A model generated the notes under the pieces. That model worked only from the letters and a program-made list of their open reading frames with translations, was not told the origin of the DNA and did not search any database. Shown here one piece after another: positions 47,785 to 58,699 of a DNA stretch of 64,000 nt (positions are counted from its first letter, which is position 1; each line of letters begins with the position of its first letter). Origin of the DNA: Prochlorococcus sp. AG-402-P16 (lineage in GTDB: Bacteria; Cyanobacteriota; Cyanobacteriia; PCC-6307; Cyanobiaceae). The translations under genes and the position numbers were made by a program. The stretch spans positions 1-64,000 of the forward strand of contig QCJB01000003.1 of the NCBI GenBank assembly GCA_003216295.1. The letters run 5' to 3'.

Positions 47785-49176
47785 ATGACAGCATCCATAG
47801 CTCCTAAAAAACAAAGCACACCTTTAAAGACCAACAGAGGAAGCTATTGGATTACCACTTTTGGATGTCAAATGAATAAAGCTGATTCAGAAAGAATGTC
47901 AGGGATATTGCAAACAATGGGATATCAGCTTGCGGAAGAGGAACTTAAAGCTGATTTAATCCTCTACAACACTTGTACTATTCGTGACAATGCTGAGCAA
48001 AAGGTTTATAGCTATTTAGGAAGGCAAGCTATAAGAAAAAAATCAAATCCTCATTTGAAAATTATTATTGCAGGATGCTTAGCTCAACAAGAAGGAGAGA
48101 CCCTATTAAGAAGAGTTCCTGAAATAGATCTTGTAATGGGGCCTCAACATGCAAATCGACTGGAGACTCTTCTTAATCAAGTTGATAACGGGCACCAGGT
48201 ATTAGCCACCGATGAACAGCACATATATGAAGACATAGCAACAGCGAGAAGAGAGAGCGCCATCTGCGGTTGGGTCAACATTATCTATGGATGTAATGAG
48301 CGATGCACTTATTGCGTAGTCCCATCGGTTAGGGGCAAAGAACAATCAAGAACACCGCAAGCTATTAAAGATGAGATAGAAGAGTTAGCGAGAATGGGAT
48401 ACAAAGAAATAACCCTTTTAGGACAAAATATAGATGCTTATGGTAGAGACTTTAAAGCTTATGAATTTTATAAATCGGGACAATTAACACTTTCATATTT
48501 ATTAGAATATATTCATGATATTGAAGGGATTGAACGTATTAGATTTGCCACAAGTCATCCAAGATATTTTACGAAAGAGTTAATAGATGTATGTGCAAAA
48601 CTTCCTAAGATTTGTGAACACTTTCATATCCCTTTCCAAAGCGGAAGTAATAAAGTACTAAAAAATATGGGTCGGGGATACACTGTTGAAACCTATAGAG
48701 AAATTATAAATTATATAAAGCAAATAATGCCTGATTCATCTATTACTTCTGATGCAATTGTAGCTTTTCCTGGAGAGACGAGAGATGAATTCGAAGAATC
48801 ACTCTCACTTATAGAGGATATTAAATTTGATCTTGTTAATACTGCAGCCTACTCTCCTAGACCAAATACCCCAGCTGCTTTATGGCCTAATCAATTACCT
48901 GAAACTATAAAAATTGATAGGCTAAGGGAAATTAACAACCTAGTGGAGAAAACAGCTAAAGAAAGAAATCTAAGGTATAAAGACTCATTACAGGAAATAC
49001 TCATAGAGAATATAAATTCTAAAAATAATTCACAGTTAATGGGAAGAACTAGAACAAATCGACTAACATTTTTCCCAAGGTCAATAAGTGATAGCAAACA
49101 ACTTCAACCAGGCGAAATAGTGAATATAAGAATCAATGAAATACGTCCATTTTCATTAACTGGAAGCTTTTCATAA
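47785..49176 (+). CDS. miaB: tRNA-2-methylthio-N6-dimethylallyladenosine synthase
   Basis: Radical-SAM methylthiotransferase acting on A37. The UPF0004 domain has [28 protein letters not shown] and [10 protein letters not shown], giving the three auxiliary-cluster cysteines. The radical-SAM motif is [18 protein letters not shown]-terminal TRAM domain is seen ([11 protein letters not shown], ending RPFSLTGSF). 463 aa. Followed by ddl after 52 bases. Confidence 0.95.
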   Translation: MTASIAPKKQSTPLKTNRGSYWITTFGCQMNKADSERMSGILQTMGYQLAEEELKADLILYNTCTIRDNAEQKVYSYLGRQAIRKKSNPHLKIIIAGCLAQQEGETLLRRVPEIDLVMGPQHANRLETLLNQVDNGHQVLATDEQHIYEDIATARRESAICGWVNIIYGCNERCTYCVVPSVRGKEQSRTPQAIKDEIEELARMGYKEITLLGQNIDAYGRDFKAYEFYKSGQLTLSYLLEYIHDIEGIERIRFATSHPRYFTKELIDVCAKLPKICEHFHIPFQSGSNKVLKNMGRGYTVETYREIINYIKQIMPDSSITSDAIVAFPGETRDEFEESLSLIEDIKFDLVNTAAYSPRPNTPAALWPNQLPETIKIDRLREINNLVEKTAKERNLRYKDSLQEILIENINSKNNSQLMGRTRTNRLTFFPRSISDSKQLQPGEIVNIRINEIRPFSLTGSFS

Positions 49177-49228
49177 ATGCTGACGAATTCAATGAATTAC
49201 CTCATAAAACAATCAAAATCAAATAGAC

Positions 49229-50290
49229 ATGTTGGATAAGAAACTCAATGTAGGATTAGTTTTTGGTGGCAATTCAAGCGAACACGAGGTTTCTATCAAA
49301 TCAGCTAAAACTATCTTCGACGCGTTATCTCATTCTTATAATCATGAGCGTTTTGTTGTAAATCCTATTTATATAGATAAATTAGGTTTTTGGAGAGATT
49401 GTAAATATTCAAGATCAATTTTACTTGAGCAGCATAAGTTTACGTACAGCCTTGATAATAATTTAGACTCATTGAATAATTTAAGTAATCTTCCTGAAGA
49501 AAGTGATAAAGTTGATATATGGTTTCCAACATTACACGGTCCAAATGGAGAAGATGGAGCTATTCAAGGTTTATTTAAATTAACAGGAAAGCCTTTTGTT
49601 GGTTCAGGAATTCTTGGTTCTTCTTTAGGTATGGATAAAATAGCAATGAAATCTATTTTTCAATCATTTAATCTACCTCAAGCTCCTTATATTGCATTAA
49701 ACAAAAGAGATATATTAAATGATACCTTTATTAAATATATTTGCGAACAAATTGAGAATCAAATCAAATACCCTTGTTTTATAAAACCTGCCAATTTAGG
49801 TTCATCTATTGGCATAACAAAAGCATACTCCAAGGAAGAACTATTTGAAGGAATCGAACTTGCAGCAGATTTTGATGAAAGAATTGTTATAGAAAAATAT
49901 ATAAAAGGTAGAGAATTAGAATGCGGAGTACTAGGTAAATCAATCATGAAGTCATCAGTTATTGGCGAAGTTAGATTTGAATCTGATTGGTATACCTATG
50001 AATCAAAATATAATGATGGTTTAAGCAGAACAATTATTCCTGCTTCTCTAGACAAAAACATATCTAATAAGATACAAGAATTAGCTAAAGATGCCTGCAA
50101 AGCTATTAATGCCTTTGGTTTAGCCAGAGTAGATTTCTTTCTTGAAGAAACTACACAAAAAATTTACATTAATGAGGTTAATACCTTACCTGGCTTTACA
50201 AAAACAAGTATGTATCCAATGTTATGGGAGGCCTCTGGATTAAAAATAGAAAAGCTTGTTGCTAGTCTCATAGAAATAGCAAGTGAATAA
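49229..50290 (+). CDS. ddl: D-alanine--D-alanine ligase
   Basis: ATP-grasp enzyme making the D-Ala-D-Ala dipeptide for peptidoglycan. GGNSSEHEVSIKSAKTIF is the N-terminal signature. FPTLHGPNGEDGAIQGLFKL, PCFIKPANLGSSIGITKAY and the metal-binding INEVNTLPGFT follow. 353 aa. First of a ddl, hypothetical, ftsQ, ftsZ wall/division cluster. Confidence 0.95.
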   Translation: MLDKKLNVGLVFGGNSSEHEVSIKSAKTIFDALSHSYNHERFVVNPIYIDKLGFWRDCKYSRSILLEQHKFTYSLDNNLDSLNNLSNLPEESDKVDIWFPTLHGPNGEDGAIQGLFKLTGKPFVGSGILGSSLGMDKIAMKSIFQSFNLPQAPYIALNKRDILNDTFIKYICEQIENQIKYPCFIKPANLGSSIGITKAYSKEELFEGIELAADFDERIVIEKYIKGRELECGVLGKSIMKSSVIGEVRFESDWYTYESKYNDGLSRTIIPASLDKNISNKIQELAKDACKAINAFGLARVDFFLEETTQKIYINEVNTLPGFTKTSMYPMLWEASGLKIEKLVASLIEIASE

Positions 50291-50326
50291 ATTAAGCATG
50301 GATTTTTTAGATCTCTTTTTTGCAAC

Positions 50327-50737
50327 ATGATTCACGGTCTCCTTTGGCTGCCTTTATTGATGGCTTTTATTCTTATCGCTGCCCTTGGATGGCTAGAGAG
50401 AAGGCGACAGAACCTCTATTTGATATGGGCTAAAGGATCTGAACTTGCCAAGCTAGATGGAACAGGTGCTGCTCGATTGAGAAATGGTTCATTATGTTGG
50501 AGTAGTTTTGAAGCAGGTAATTTTAAAGAGGAAGCAACTTTCGAAGTAAAAAAATTAGAAATGGTTGAACTTATGGCCTTAAGTTCAGGGGAAGCCCCTC
50601 TAACCCAAGAATCTCAAGGACGCTGCCGACTGAGACTTGTTGGAGCAGGGAAAGAAATGGATGTGCCTTTTTCTGATGCAGAACGTGCCCGTCAATGGAT
50701 GGACCAACTTATGTCTAAAGCAAGATGCGACCTCTAA
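50327..50737 (+). CDS. Conserved membrane-anchored hypothetical protein, 136 aa
   Basis: Function unknown. One N-terminal hydrophobic helix (LLWLPLLMAFILIAALGWLE) ends in a basic stop-transfer (RRRQN). The remaining ~105 residues look like a PH-type or other small beta-rich domain. Its stop overlaps the ftsQ start by 13 bases, so it is made with the divisome genes. A role in division or wall synthesis is guessed from context only. Confidence 0.75.
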   Translation: MIHGLLWLPLLMAFILIAALGWLERRRQNLYLIWAKGSELAKLDGTGAARLRNGSLCWSSFEAGNFKEEATFEVKKLEMVELMALSSGEAPLTQESQGRCRLRLVGAGKEMDVPFSDAERARQWMDQLMSKARCDL

Positions 50738-51555
50738 AAAGAACAAAGAGAGAGAAGAGCAAACAAAATTTAAATCAATACAAATCAACAAAAAAAGTTT
50801 CAACTATTCTTGAAAATAAAATTTCTTTGAAAGAACTCTGGCAATTACTTTTCTTTTCGATTTCCTCAATTCTTCTGATTTTTATATATTTAAATCAAGC
50901 TTGGAATCCTATAGATTTTAATCAAATAGAAATAGCAGGACTTTCTGGAATAACTAAAAATGATGTAGAAAAAGCTACTAGAATTTTTTTCCCTAGAAAT
51001 TTGATGGAATTAAATCCAAAAGAAATGGAATCCCATCTTATTAAAAATTTACCTATTAAAGGCATATCTGTTAGCCGTAAGTTTTTCCCACCTAGAGTTC
51101 AATTAAATTTTTCAGAGAGAGAGCCAATAGCTTTCGCGAGTCGAGTCTTACTCAACAAGATCGAGAATGGAATGATTGATATAGAAGGGAATTGGATCCC
51201 ACTTGAATTTGTAACTCAATCAAAAAAAAATAAAACCACCCTATTTGTAGAAAACTGGAGCCCAAACAAAAAAGATGACATCAGACTAATAATAAAAAAC
51301 AGGTTTCTTCTCCACAGCCCAATTGAAAGAATTAAATTAAATTCTCTTCAGGAAATCAGCATTAAAACCAAATTTTTTAATTTAGTTCTTTTGGGTTCCA
51401 ATACTGATCGTTTATCCGAACAAATCAATAAGCTAAACCAACTTCAAAAATCATTACCAAATCTTTTAATCAACACAAAAGTAAAAATCATTGACATTAA
51501 AGATCCCAACAAACCAGAATTAAAAACGGAAAAAATACGCGATGGCGGCGTTTAG
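50725..51555 (+). CDS. ftsQ: Cell division protein FtsQ
   Basis: Bitopic divisome protein, 276 aa. A basic cytoplasmic tail of ~45 residues is followed by one helix (WQLLFFSISSILLIFIYLNQ). A POTRA domain starts with NQIEIAGLSGITKNDVEKA, and SRKFFPPRVQLNFSEREPIA follows. Length and topology fit FtsQ. Precedes ftsZ by ~160 bases with a small hairpin between. Confidence 0.88.
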   Translation: MRPLKRTKREKSKQNLNQYKSTKKVSTILENKISLKELWQLLFFSISSILLIFIYLNQAWNPIDFNQIEIAGLSGITKNDVEKATRIFFPRNLMELNPKEMESHLIKNLPIKGISVSRKFFPPRVQLNFSEREPIAFASRVLLNKIENGMIDIEGNWIPLEFVTQSKKNKTTLFVENWSPNKKDDIRLIIKNRFLLHSPIERIKLNSLQEISIKTKFFNLVLLGSNTDRLSEQINKLNQLQKSLPNLLINTKVKIIDIKDPNKPELKTEKIRDGGV

Positions 51556-51580
51556 AAGTCCTGCAATAACAGGCTTTTTT
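51556..51580 (+). terminator. Possible weak terminator after ftsQ
   Basis: AAG-T-CCTG and CAGG-CTT form a short stem with one bulged T and a six-base loop, followed by a run of T. It starts immediately after the ftsQ stop. Weak, so partial read-through into ftsZ is likely. Confidence 0.45.
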
Positions 51581-51712
51581 CACACTCACGAAAGATTGAG
51601 ACAAAATTATTGATTAACCATGCAAATTAATTTGTTAATCAATTTAAACCAATAAAACAACAGAAGTCATAGATGCTGTTCATAATGCGCAAAAAGAGTT
51701 CTAATCCTGAAT

Positions 51713-52822
51713 ATGGTGATGGGAATTGGAAACAAATCAAGTTTCAACATGGATGAAGGGATCCTACCCAGTCAATCTGCCCGTATTGAGGTTATTGGAG
51801 TAGGTGGCGGCGGAAGTAATGCCGTCAACCGAATGATTAATAGTGATCTAGATGGAGTCACATATCGCGTACTCAATACTGACGCTCAAGCTCTAATCCA
51901 ATCATCTGCTAGCAATAGAGTTCAACTGGGTCAATCTTTAACTAGAGGACTTGGAGCAGGAGGGAATCCAAGCATTGGACAAAAAGCAGCTGAAGAGTCA
52001 AGAACCGACCTACAACAAGCCTTAGAAGGAGTTGACCTTGTTTTTATCGCAGCAGGAATGGGAGGAGGTACTGGGACAGGTGCGGCACCAGTTGTCGCTC
52101 AAGTAGCTAAAGAAAGTGGGGCATTAACAGTAGGTATTGTTACAAAGCCATTTAGCTTTGAAGGTAAGCGTCGGTTAAGACAAGCTGATGAAGGTATCGC
52201 AAGGCTCGCAGAAAACGTTGATACACTAATTGTCATTCCAAACGACCGCCTAAAGGACGTGATTTCCGGGGCCCCTCTTCAAGAAGCTTTTAGAAGTGCC
52301 GATGATGTTTTAATGAAAGGGGTTCAAGGAATAAGCGACATAATCACATGTCCGGGATTGGTAAATGTAGACTTCGCAGATGTTAGATCTGTAATGACAG
52401 AGGCTGGCACTGCCCTATTAGGCATTGGGTTAGGTTCTGGCCGATCAAGAGCTTTGGAAGCTGCTCAAGCAGCTATAAACAGTCCTTTGTTAGAAGCAGC
52501 TAGAATAGACGGAGCGAAAGGATGTGTAATAAATATCACCGGTGGAAAAGATATGACGCTTGAAGACATGACCTCTGCTTCTGAAGTCATATCAGACGTT
52601 GTAGATCCAGAGGCAAACATAATAGTTGGCACTGTTGTTGACGAAAAACTAGAGGGTGAAATCCAGGTAACTGTTATAGCTACTGGTTTTGATAGTAATC
52701 AAACTTATTCAAACGAACGAAGCAGGGCAAGACTTTCTCCTCAATCTTTTTATGACCAATCCGAAGTAAAAGAAGCTGGAGCATCAATACCTGATTTCTT
52801 ACGTTTAAGACAAAACCGTTAA
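51713..52822 (+). CDS. ftsZ: Cell division protein FtsZ
   Basis: Tubulin-like GTPase of the division ring. The T1 loop is [14 protein letters not shown] and the signature GGGTGTG is at 117-123. The T7 loop [11 protein letters not shown] supplies the catalytic Asp. The C-terminal peptide [12 protein letters not shown] is the conserved tail bound by ZipN/SepF-type anchors. 369 aa, start at ATG 51713 or 51719. Confidence 0.97.
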   Translation: MVMGIGNKSSFNMDEGILPSQSARIEVIGVGGGGSNAVNRMINSDLDGVTYRVLNTDAQALIQSSASNRVQLGQSLTRGLGAGGNPSIGQKAAEESRTDLQQALEGVDLVFIAAGMGGGTGTGAAPVVAQVAKESGALTVGIVTKPFSFEGKRRLRQADEGIARLAENVDTLIVIPNDRLKDVISGAPLQEAFRSADDVLMKGVQGISDIITCPGLVNVDFADVRSVMTEAGTALLGIGLGSGRSRALEAAQAAINSPLLEAARIDGAKGCVINITGGKDMTLEDMTSASEVISDVVDPEANIIVGTVVDEKLEGEIQVTVIATGFDSNQTYSNERSRARLSPQSFYDQSEVKEAGASIPDFLRLRQNR

Positions 52823-52848
52823 TATATTTCAATTGATCTAATTAAGAT

Positions 52849-52942
52849 GACCCGGAATCCACGCCTGCTTTGAGCATCCCTTATGGCTGCTACCTTCCGG
52901 TCCTGACCAGATTTAGGCGTCACAGCCGCATGGGGCCGAGTC
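52849..52942 (-). ncRNA. ffs: Signal recognition particle RNA (4.5S type)
   Basis: On the minus strand the sequence contains the SRP domain IV hairpin GTCAGGACCGGAAGGTAGCA with its GGAA tetraloop and AGCA bulge, the Ffh-binding element. The ends pair as GACTCGG with CCGGGTC, giving a ~94-nt single hairpin. It sits opposite the ftsZ/panB direction. Its protein partner is ffh at 25.6-27.0 kb. Confidence 0.95.
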
Positions 52943-52984
52943 GATAATATTCTAGCAACAGTTACTCATGTTATTAAGAATTAA

Positions 52985-53761
52985 ATGCTAACCACAGATT
53001 TGGTTCGTTTTAAAAAACTAGGTAAACAGATAACTGTATTAACTGCTTGGGATGCAATTTCGTCCTCAATAGTTGAAGCTTCAGGAGCTGATGTTGTGCT
53101 TGTCGGCGATTCACTTGGAATGGTTGTTTTAGGACACTCAACAACTCTTCCAGTAACCCTTGATCAAATGCTTCACCACACTAAAGCCGTATGCAGAGGT
53201 TTTTCTAAACCACCATCAAAGCAACCAATAGTTGTTTGTGACCTCCCTTTTCTAAGTTATCAATGCGGAGAGGACAAAGCTGTCGAAGCAGCTGGAACTA
53301 TCTTAAAAAATTCTTGTGCTTCAGCAGTAAAGATTGAAGGAGCTGAGCCCGAGACTTTGTTAGTAATTCAAAGACTTATAAGAATGGGGATTCCTGTAAT
53401 GGGTCATCTTGGCTTAACCCCTCAATCAGTCCATAAACTTGGATATAAATCACAAGCAAGAGATAAAAATAGTCAAGACAAAATTCTTGAAGATTCCAAG
53501 AGGCTTCAAGAATCAGGATGTTTTGCAATTGTTTTTGAACATATTCCAGGAGAGATTGCTGGCAAATTAAGAAAAAACTTAACTATCCCTATCATTGGAA
53601 TTGGAGCTGGGAAAGATTGTGATGGACAAGTAAGAGTTACGGCTGACATTCTTGGCCTTTCGATTGAACAGCCTCCTTTTGCAAAGCCTTTATTAGCAGG
53701 ACGAGAGCTTTGCATCGATGCGCTCCAAAAGTGGGTCGAATCGGCCAAGATCAATCAATAG
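52985..53761 (+). CDS. panB: 3-methyl-2-oxobutanoate hydroxymethyltransferase
   Basis: Makes ketopantoate for pantothenate and CoA. Conserved blocks: [66 protein letters not shown] and [16 protein letters not shown]. 258 aa. The 3' end overlaps the convergent hemW by 11 bases. Confidence 0.95.
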   Translation: MLTTDLVRFKKLGKQITVLTAWDAISSSIVEASGADVVLVGDSLGMVVLGHSTTLPVTLDQMLHHTKAVCRGFSKPPSKQPIVVCDLPFLSYQCGEDKAVEAAGTILKNSCASAVKIEGAEPETLLVIQRLIRMGIPVMGHLGLTPQSVHKLGYKSQARDKNSQDKILEDSKRLQESGCFAIVFEHIPGEIAGKLRKNLTIPIIGIGAGKDCDGQVRVTADILGLSIEQPPFAKPLLAGRELCIDALQKWVESAKINQ

Positions 53762-54977
53762 AATCCCACCACATAAACATCTGAATCAAAATCTGGTTAC
53801 TAACCAGCATTCCTTTTGGATCACTTAAGAAAAACCTTCCATTTTCTTTCAATAAATAACCTTCTTTTAAAAAAGTTAGCCAAAAGTTTTTTTCCAGCAA
53901 TTCCAGATTCTTTTTACATTTTTTGTGCGTCCATCCAGACCTTTTAGCCAATTCCTCAAAATGAATACCTTCCCTTCTTCTTAGACCAATCATTAAAAGT
54001 TCATCCAATGGCATTGGGCTAGATCCCTCAACAAACAAAGTCTTCTCTAAAAATTGACTTTCTTGATCCTCAACCCATTTCTTATAACCAGATATTGTTC
54101 TAGGCCTAGCAAATCTTTCCCCCCATGGAGCACTTGTTGCTCCCATTCCAAAGCCCCACCAACCCGAACCACTCCAATACATGCGGTTATGTCGAGAAGC
54201 ATGCCCAGGCAAAGAATAGCTTGAGATCTCGTATCGAGAAAACCCATGACTCTTTAGATATTTATTGGTATGCGAATCAATTTCTTTAGCTTCAGATTCA
54301 ATTGGAAGATTTAACTTACCTTTTTTGAACATTCGTCCAAAAACTGTCTCTGGCTCAATAGTTAAATCATAAATTGATAAATGAGGAGCCTCAGTTTGAA
54401 CAGCTTGTTCCAACTCTCTAGCCCACATATAAGAATTTAATCCTGGAAGATTCTTAATCAAATCTAGGCTCCAGCTGATTAGCATTCCTCTTTTAAAAAA
54501 GTTATTTACCCAACCACAAGCTTCGATTAATTGTGATCGATTATGCTTTCTACCTATTAAAGCCAAAGTGCTGTCATCAAAAGCCTGGCCACCCAAGCTC
54601 AGTCTATTAATTCCTATTTGCAAATATTCATCAAGGTCATTTTCTAGAAATGTTGCAGGATCAATCTCCATACTTATCTCAGCACCTTCCTGAAATCCAA
54701 ATTTCTTTTTAAGATTGTCTAATAAATCTCCTAACTCATGTTTTTTCAAGAGAGAAGGTGTTCCTCCACCAAAATAAATAGTTGATAGAGGAGGTCCCTT
54801 TGGGGCAATTAAAATCTCTCTATGTAATAAATCCAAATATGCGTTAATGGAATTTATTCCTGGACTGCCGGGAGCTCCAGCGCTATCACCTAAAGGGATA
54901 ATGGAAAAATCACAGTAAAAACATCTTTTATGGCAAAAAGGTATATGCAAATAGGCACTTCTTGGAGGGTTCACCAT
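53751..54977 (-). CDS. hemW: Radical SAM protein HemW (coproporphyrinogen oxidase-like)
   Basis: HemN-like radical-SAM protein thought to handle heme rather than oxidise coproporphyrinogen. The cluster motif is Cys15, Cys19 and Cys22 in [15 protein letters not shown], lacking the extra cysteine that marks Hem[12 protein letters not shown] and [16 protein letters not shown] follow, then a C-terminal domain with [12 protein letters not shown]. 408 aa. Convergent with panB. Confidence 0.9.
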   Translation of the reverse strand: MVNPPRSAYLHIPFCHKRCFYCDFSIIPLGDSAGAPGSPGINSINAYLDLLHREILIAPKGPPLSTIYFGGGTPSLLKKHELGDLLDNLKKKFGFQEGAEISMEIDPATFLENDLDEYLQIGINRLSLGGQAFDDSTLALIGRKHNRSQLIEACGWVNNFFKRGMLISWSLDLIKNLPGLNSYMWARELEQAVQTEAPHLSIYDLTIEPETVFGRMFKKGKLNLPIESEAKEIDSHTNKYLKSHGFSRYEISSYSLPGHASRHNRMYWSGSGWWGFGMGATSAPWGERFARPRTISGYKKWVEDQESQFLEKTLFVEGSSPMPLDELLMIGLRRREGIHFEELAKRSGWTHKKCKKNLELLEKNFWLTFLKEGYLLKENGRFFLSDPKGMLVSNQILIQMFMWWDSID

Positions 54978-55085
54978 TTATCCTCTGAATATATAAACCC
55001 GAATAAATGGTCACTTTTACAACCTAAATCTTTGAAAATAAATAAAGCTTTAGAAAAAACCCTAAAGCAAGCATAACCTGAACAT

Positions 55086-56195
55086 ATGGCAGACCTAGTT
55101 ATCCTGGTTTTATTTCTCATTTCAGGTGCTATCACCGGATGGATTGGAGTCAATTGGTTACCTCAAGAGACTTTAGATCAAATTAATAATCTAAAAAATC
55201 TAAAAATTGCTCTAGCAGGATTAACAGCTTTAGTAGGTCTCTTAATAGCTATTCTTTTTCAGCAATTTAGAAATAAGTTAACAAAAAAAATAAGAACTAT
55301 GCCCACTGATTTACTAATTAGTAGATCAGTGGGCATAGTTCTTGGACTTTTAATTGCAACACTTTTATTAGTACCTGTACTTTTAGTACCTTTACCAACA
55401 GAATTATTTTTTGTTAAACCCATATTTGCAGTCCTTAGCAACATCTTCTTTGGAGTACTTGGGTATAACCTTGCTGATGTTCATGGTCGTACAGTTTTAC
55501 GTCTATTTAATCCAAGTAGCACTGAATCTTTATTAGTGGCAGATGGAATTCTTACTCCAGCTACCGCAAAAGTTTTAGACACAAGTGTAATAATTGATGG
55601 TCGAATTCAAGCTCTGCTTAAATTTGGACTAATAGAAGGACAGATAATTGTTGCCCAATCTGTTATGGATGAACTCCAAAAACTAGCTGACTCAAGTAAT
55701 AGCGAAAAAAGAGCAAAAGGAAGAAGAGGTCTTAAGTTATTAAATCAATTACGTGAAAGTTATGGAAGGAGACTAGTTATAAATAGTACAAAATATGAAG
55801 GTGCAGGAACAGATGAAATTCTTCTAAAATTAACCTCAGACATCTCAGGGATATTAATTACTGTTGATTACAACTTATCGCAAGTAGCTCAGGTACAAGA
55901 AATAAAAGTTCTGAATTTAAGTGATTTAGTTCTTGCAGTTAGGCCTGAAGTACAACCTGGGGAAAAATTAAATTTAAAAGTAGTTCGAGAAGGAAAGGAA
56001 AATTCCCAAGGTATTGCCTATCTTGAAGATGGAACAATGGTAGTAATTGAGGAGGGACTCCAATGGATCGGTAAAAGAATAGAGGTTGTGATTACTGGAG
56101 CATTGCAAACACCGACTGGCAGAATGGTTTTTAGTAAAGCTTCAAATGATCAGCCACCAAACAAATTTGAAACTAGAAAAGCATCTCAAGGCTAG
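55086..56195 (+). CDS. PIN/TRAM domain membrane protein
   Basis: A family found in cyanobacteria and Gram-positives. Four N-terminal helices lie at ~2-24, 40-59, 82-103 and 108-130. The PIN nuclease-like domain (~162-285) has VLDTSVIIDGRI with Asp165, MDELQKLADSS and TVDYNLSQVA, so its acidic metal site looks complete. A TRAM RNA-binding domain (~295-350) has AYLEDGTMVVIEEG and VVITGALQT. 369 aa. Probably a membrane-tethered RNase or RNA binder. Residues 69-86 are encoded by a 52-bp palindrome. Confidence 0.88.
   Translation: MADLVILVLFLISGAITGWIGVNWLPQETLDQINNLKNLKIALAGLTALVGLLIAILFQQFRNKLTKKIRTMPTDLLISRSVGIVLGLLIATLLLVPVLLVPLPTELFFVKPIFAVLSNIFFGVLGYNLADVHGRTVLRLFNPSSTESLLVADGILTPATAKVLDTSVIIDGRIQALLKFGLIEGQIIVAQSVMDELQKLADSSNSEKRAKGRRGLKLLNQLRESYGRRLVINSTKYEGAGTDEILLKLTSDISGILITVDYNLSQVAQVQEIKVLNLSDLVLAVRPEVQPGEKLNLKVVREGKENSQGIAYLEDGTMVVIEEGLQWIGKRIEVVITGALQTPTGRMVFSKASNDQPPNKFETRKASQG
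55292..55343. repeat. 52-bp near-perfect palindrome within the PIN/TRAM gene
   Basis: The 52 bases equal their own reverse complement except at one base pair (T at 55311, G at 55324). There is no spacer; the centre is TACTAATTAGTA. Both strands read the same peptide RTMPTDLLIS(R/K)SVGIVL in frame. The mRNA could fold into a ~24-bp hairpin between helices 2 and 3 of the protein. Confidence 0.95.
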
Positions 56196-56233
56196 ATCTA
56201 GCTAGGCTCCAATTCAAGAAGACTCAACTCCAT

Positions 56234-56911
56234 ATGACTACATCAGCTCCATATTATGGCGATTCTGCCGTAATGAGAACTCCACCTCCAGATTTACCAT
56301 CTCTTCTTTTAAAAGAAAGAATAGTTTATTTAGGGCTGCCACTATTCTCTGATGACGATGCCAAAAGGCAACTTGGGATGGATGTCACAGAGCTAATTAT
56401 TGCTCAACTACTATTTCTGGAATTTGATAATTCAGAAAAACCAATTTACTTCTACATAAACTCAACCGGAACAAGCTGGTACACAGGAGATGCAATTGGA
56501 TTTGAAACAGAAGCCTTTGCAATTTGCGATACGCTCAAATACGTTAAGCCTCCTGTTCATACAATTTGCATTGGTCAAGCGATGGGAACAGCTGCAGTAA
56601 TCCTCTCTGCTGGCACAAAAGGACAAAGGGCCGCACTCCCACATGCTTCAATTGTTCTTCATCAGCCTAGAAGTGGCGCACAAGGTCAAGCAACTGATAT
56701 TCAAATTAGGGCAAAAGAAGTTATACACAACAAAAAAGCAATGCTAGAAATCCTCAGTCAAAACACTGGAAAATCAGTGGATCAATTATCCAAAGACTCA
56801 GATAGGATGAGTTATCTTAATCCTCAGGAAGCAGTCGAGTATGGGGTTATAGATAGGGTCCTGACAAGTAGAAAAGACTTACCAAGCGAAAAAGTTTTAC
56901 CCAATAATTAA
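56234..56911 (+). CDS. clpR: ClpR, inactive ClpP-like Clp protease subunit
   Basis: Forms a mixed Clp core with an active ClpP in cyanobacteria and plastids. The fold is ClpP-like, but the catalytic serine position is Gly118 (CIGQAMGTAAVILSAGTKG, where ClpP has AASMG). The active-site His143 in VLHQP remains. 225 aa with a longer N-terminus and the STGTSWYTGDAIG insert. Directly followed by clpP, its likely partner, after 57 bases. Confidence 0.94.
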   Translation: MTTSAPYYGDSAVMRTPPPDLPSLLLKERIVYLGLPLFSDDDAKRQLGMDVTELIIAQLLFLEFDNSEKPIYFYINSTGTSWYTGDAIGFETEAFAICDTLKYVKPPVHTICIGQAMGTAAVILSAGTKGQRAALPHASIVLHQPRSGAQGQATDIQIRAKEVIHNKKAMLEILSQNTGKSVDQLSKDSDRMSYLNPQEAVEYGVIDRVLTSRKDLPSEKVLPNN

Positions 56912-56968
56912 GCTGATTTCACTACTTTTTTTAACTCTTTAACACTAACCATCCAACATTAATCAACC

Positions 56969-57574
56969 ATGCCAATAGGTACTCCAAGCGTTCCATACCG
57001 TCTTCCAGGAAGTCAATTTGAAAGATGGGTAGATATTTATACAAGACTTGGTGCTGAGAGAATTCTGTTTCTGGGACAAGAAGTTAATGATGGCATCGCG
57101 AATAGCCTCGTGGCACAAATGCTATATCTTGATTCTGAAGACAGTAGTAAACCTATTTACTTATATATAAATAGTCCAGGAGGATCAGTAACTGCTGGTT
57201 TAGCTATATATGACACGATGAAATATGTAAAAAGTGATTTAGTAACCATTTGTGTAGGTTTAGCCGCCTCAATGGGTGCTTTTTTGCTGTCTGCAGGAAC
57301 GAAAGGCAAAAGGCTTGCACTACCTCACAGCCGAATAATGATTCATCAACCCCTTGGAGGAACTGCTCAAAGACAAGCAAGCGACATTGAAATTGAAGCG
57401 CGTGAAATACTCCGAATAAAAGAAATGCTCAATAAATCAATGGCAGAGATGACAGGTCAAACTTTTGAGAAGATAGAAAAAGATACTGATCGAGACTACT
57501 TTTTAAGTGCTGAAGAAGCAAAAGAGTATGGCCTCATCGACAGAGTAATAACCCATCCAAGTGAAAGTTCTTAA
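56969..57574 (+). CDS. clpP: ATP-dependent Clp protease proteolytic subunit ClpP
   Basis: Serine protease subunit, 201 aa. The triad is complete: Ser101 in GLAASMGAF, His126 in MIHQPLGG and Asp176 in [32 protein letters not shown] is the substrate-groove signature. Pairing with clpR suggests the ClpP3-ClpR heteromer that uses ClpC and is essential in cyanobacteria. Confidence 0.95.
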   Translation: MPIGTPSVPYRLPGSQFERWVDIYTRLGAERILFLGQEVNDGIANSLVAQMLYLDSEDSSKPIYLYINSPGGSVTAGLAIYDTMKYVKSDLVTICVGLAASMGAFLLSAGTKGKRLALPHSRIMIHQPLGGTAQRQASDIEIEAREILRIKEMLNKSMAEMTGQTFEKIEKDTDRDYFLSAEEAKEYGLIDRVITHPSESS

Positions 57575-57612
57575 GCAGTTTTTTGAAAAAAATAATGTAA
57601 TTATCTTGATAG

Positions 57613-58695
<1,083 letters not shown>

Positions 58696-58699
58696 AAAA

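Noticed and set aside
55259-55444. Minus-strand ORF of 61 aa within the PIN/TRAM gene
   Set aside because: It is a mirror of the sense gene created by the 52-bp palindrome, not an independent gene.
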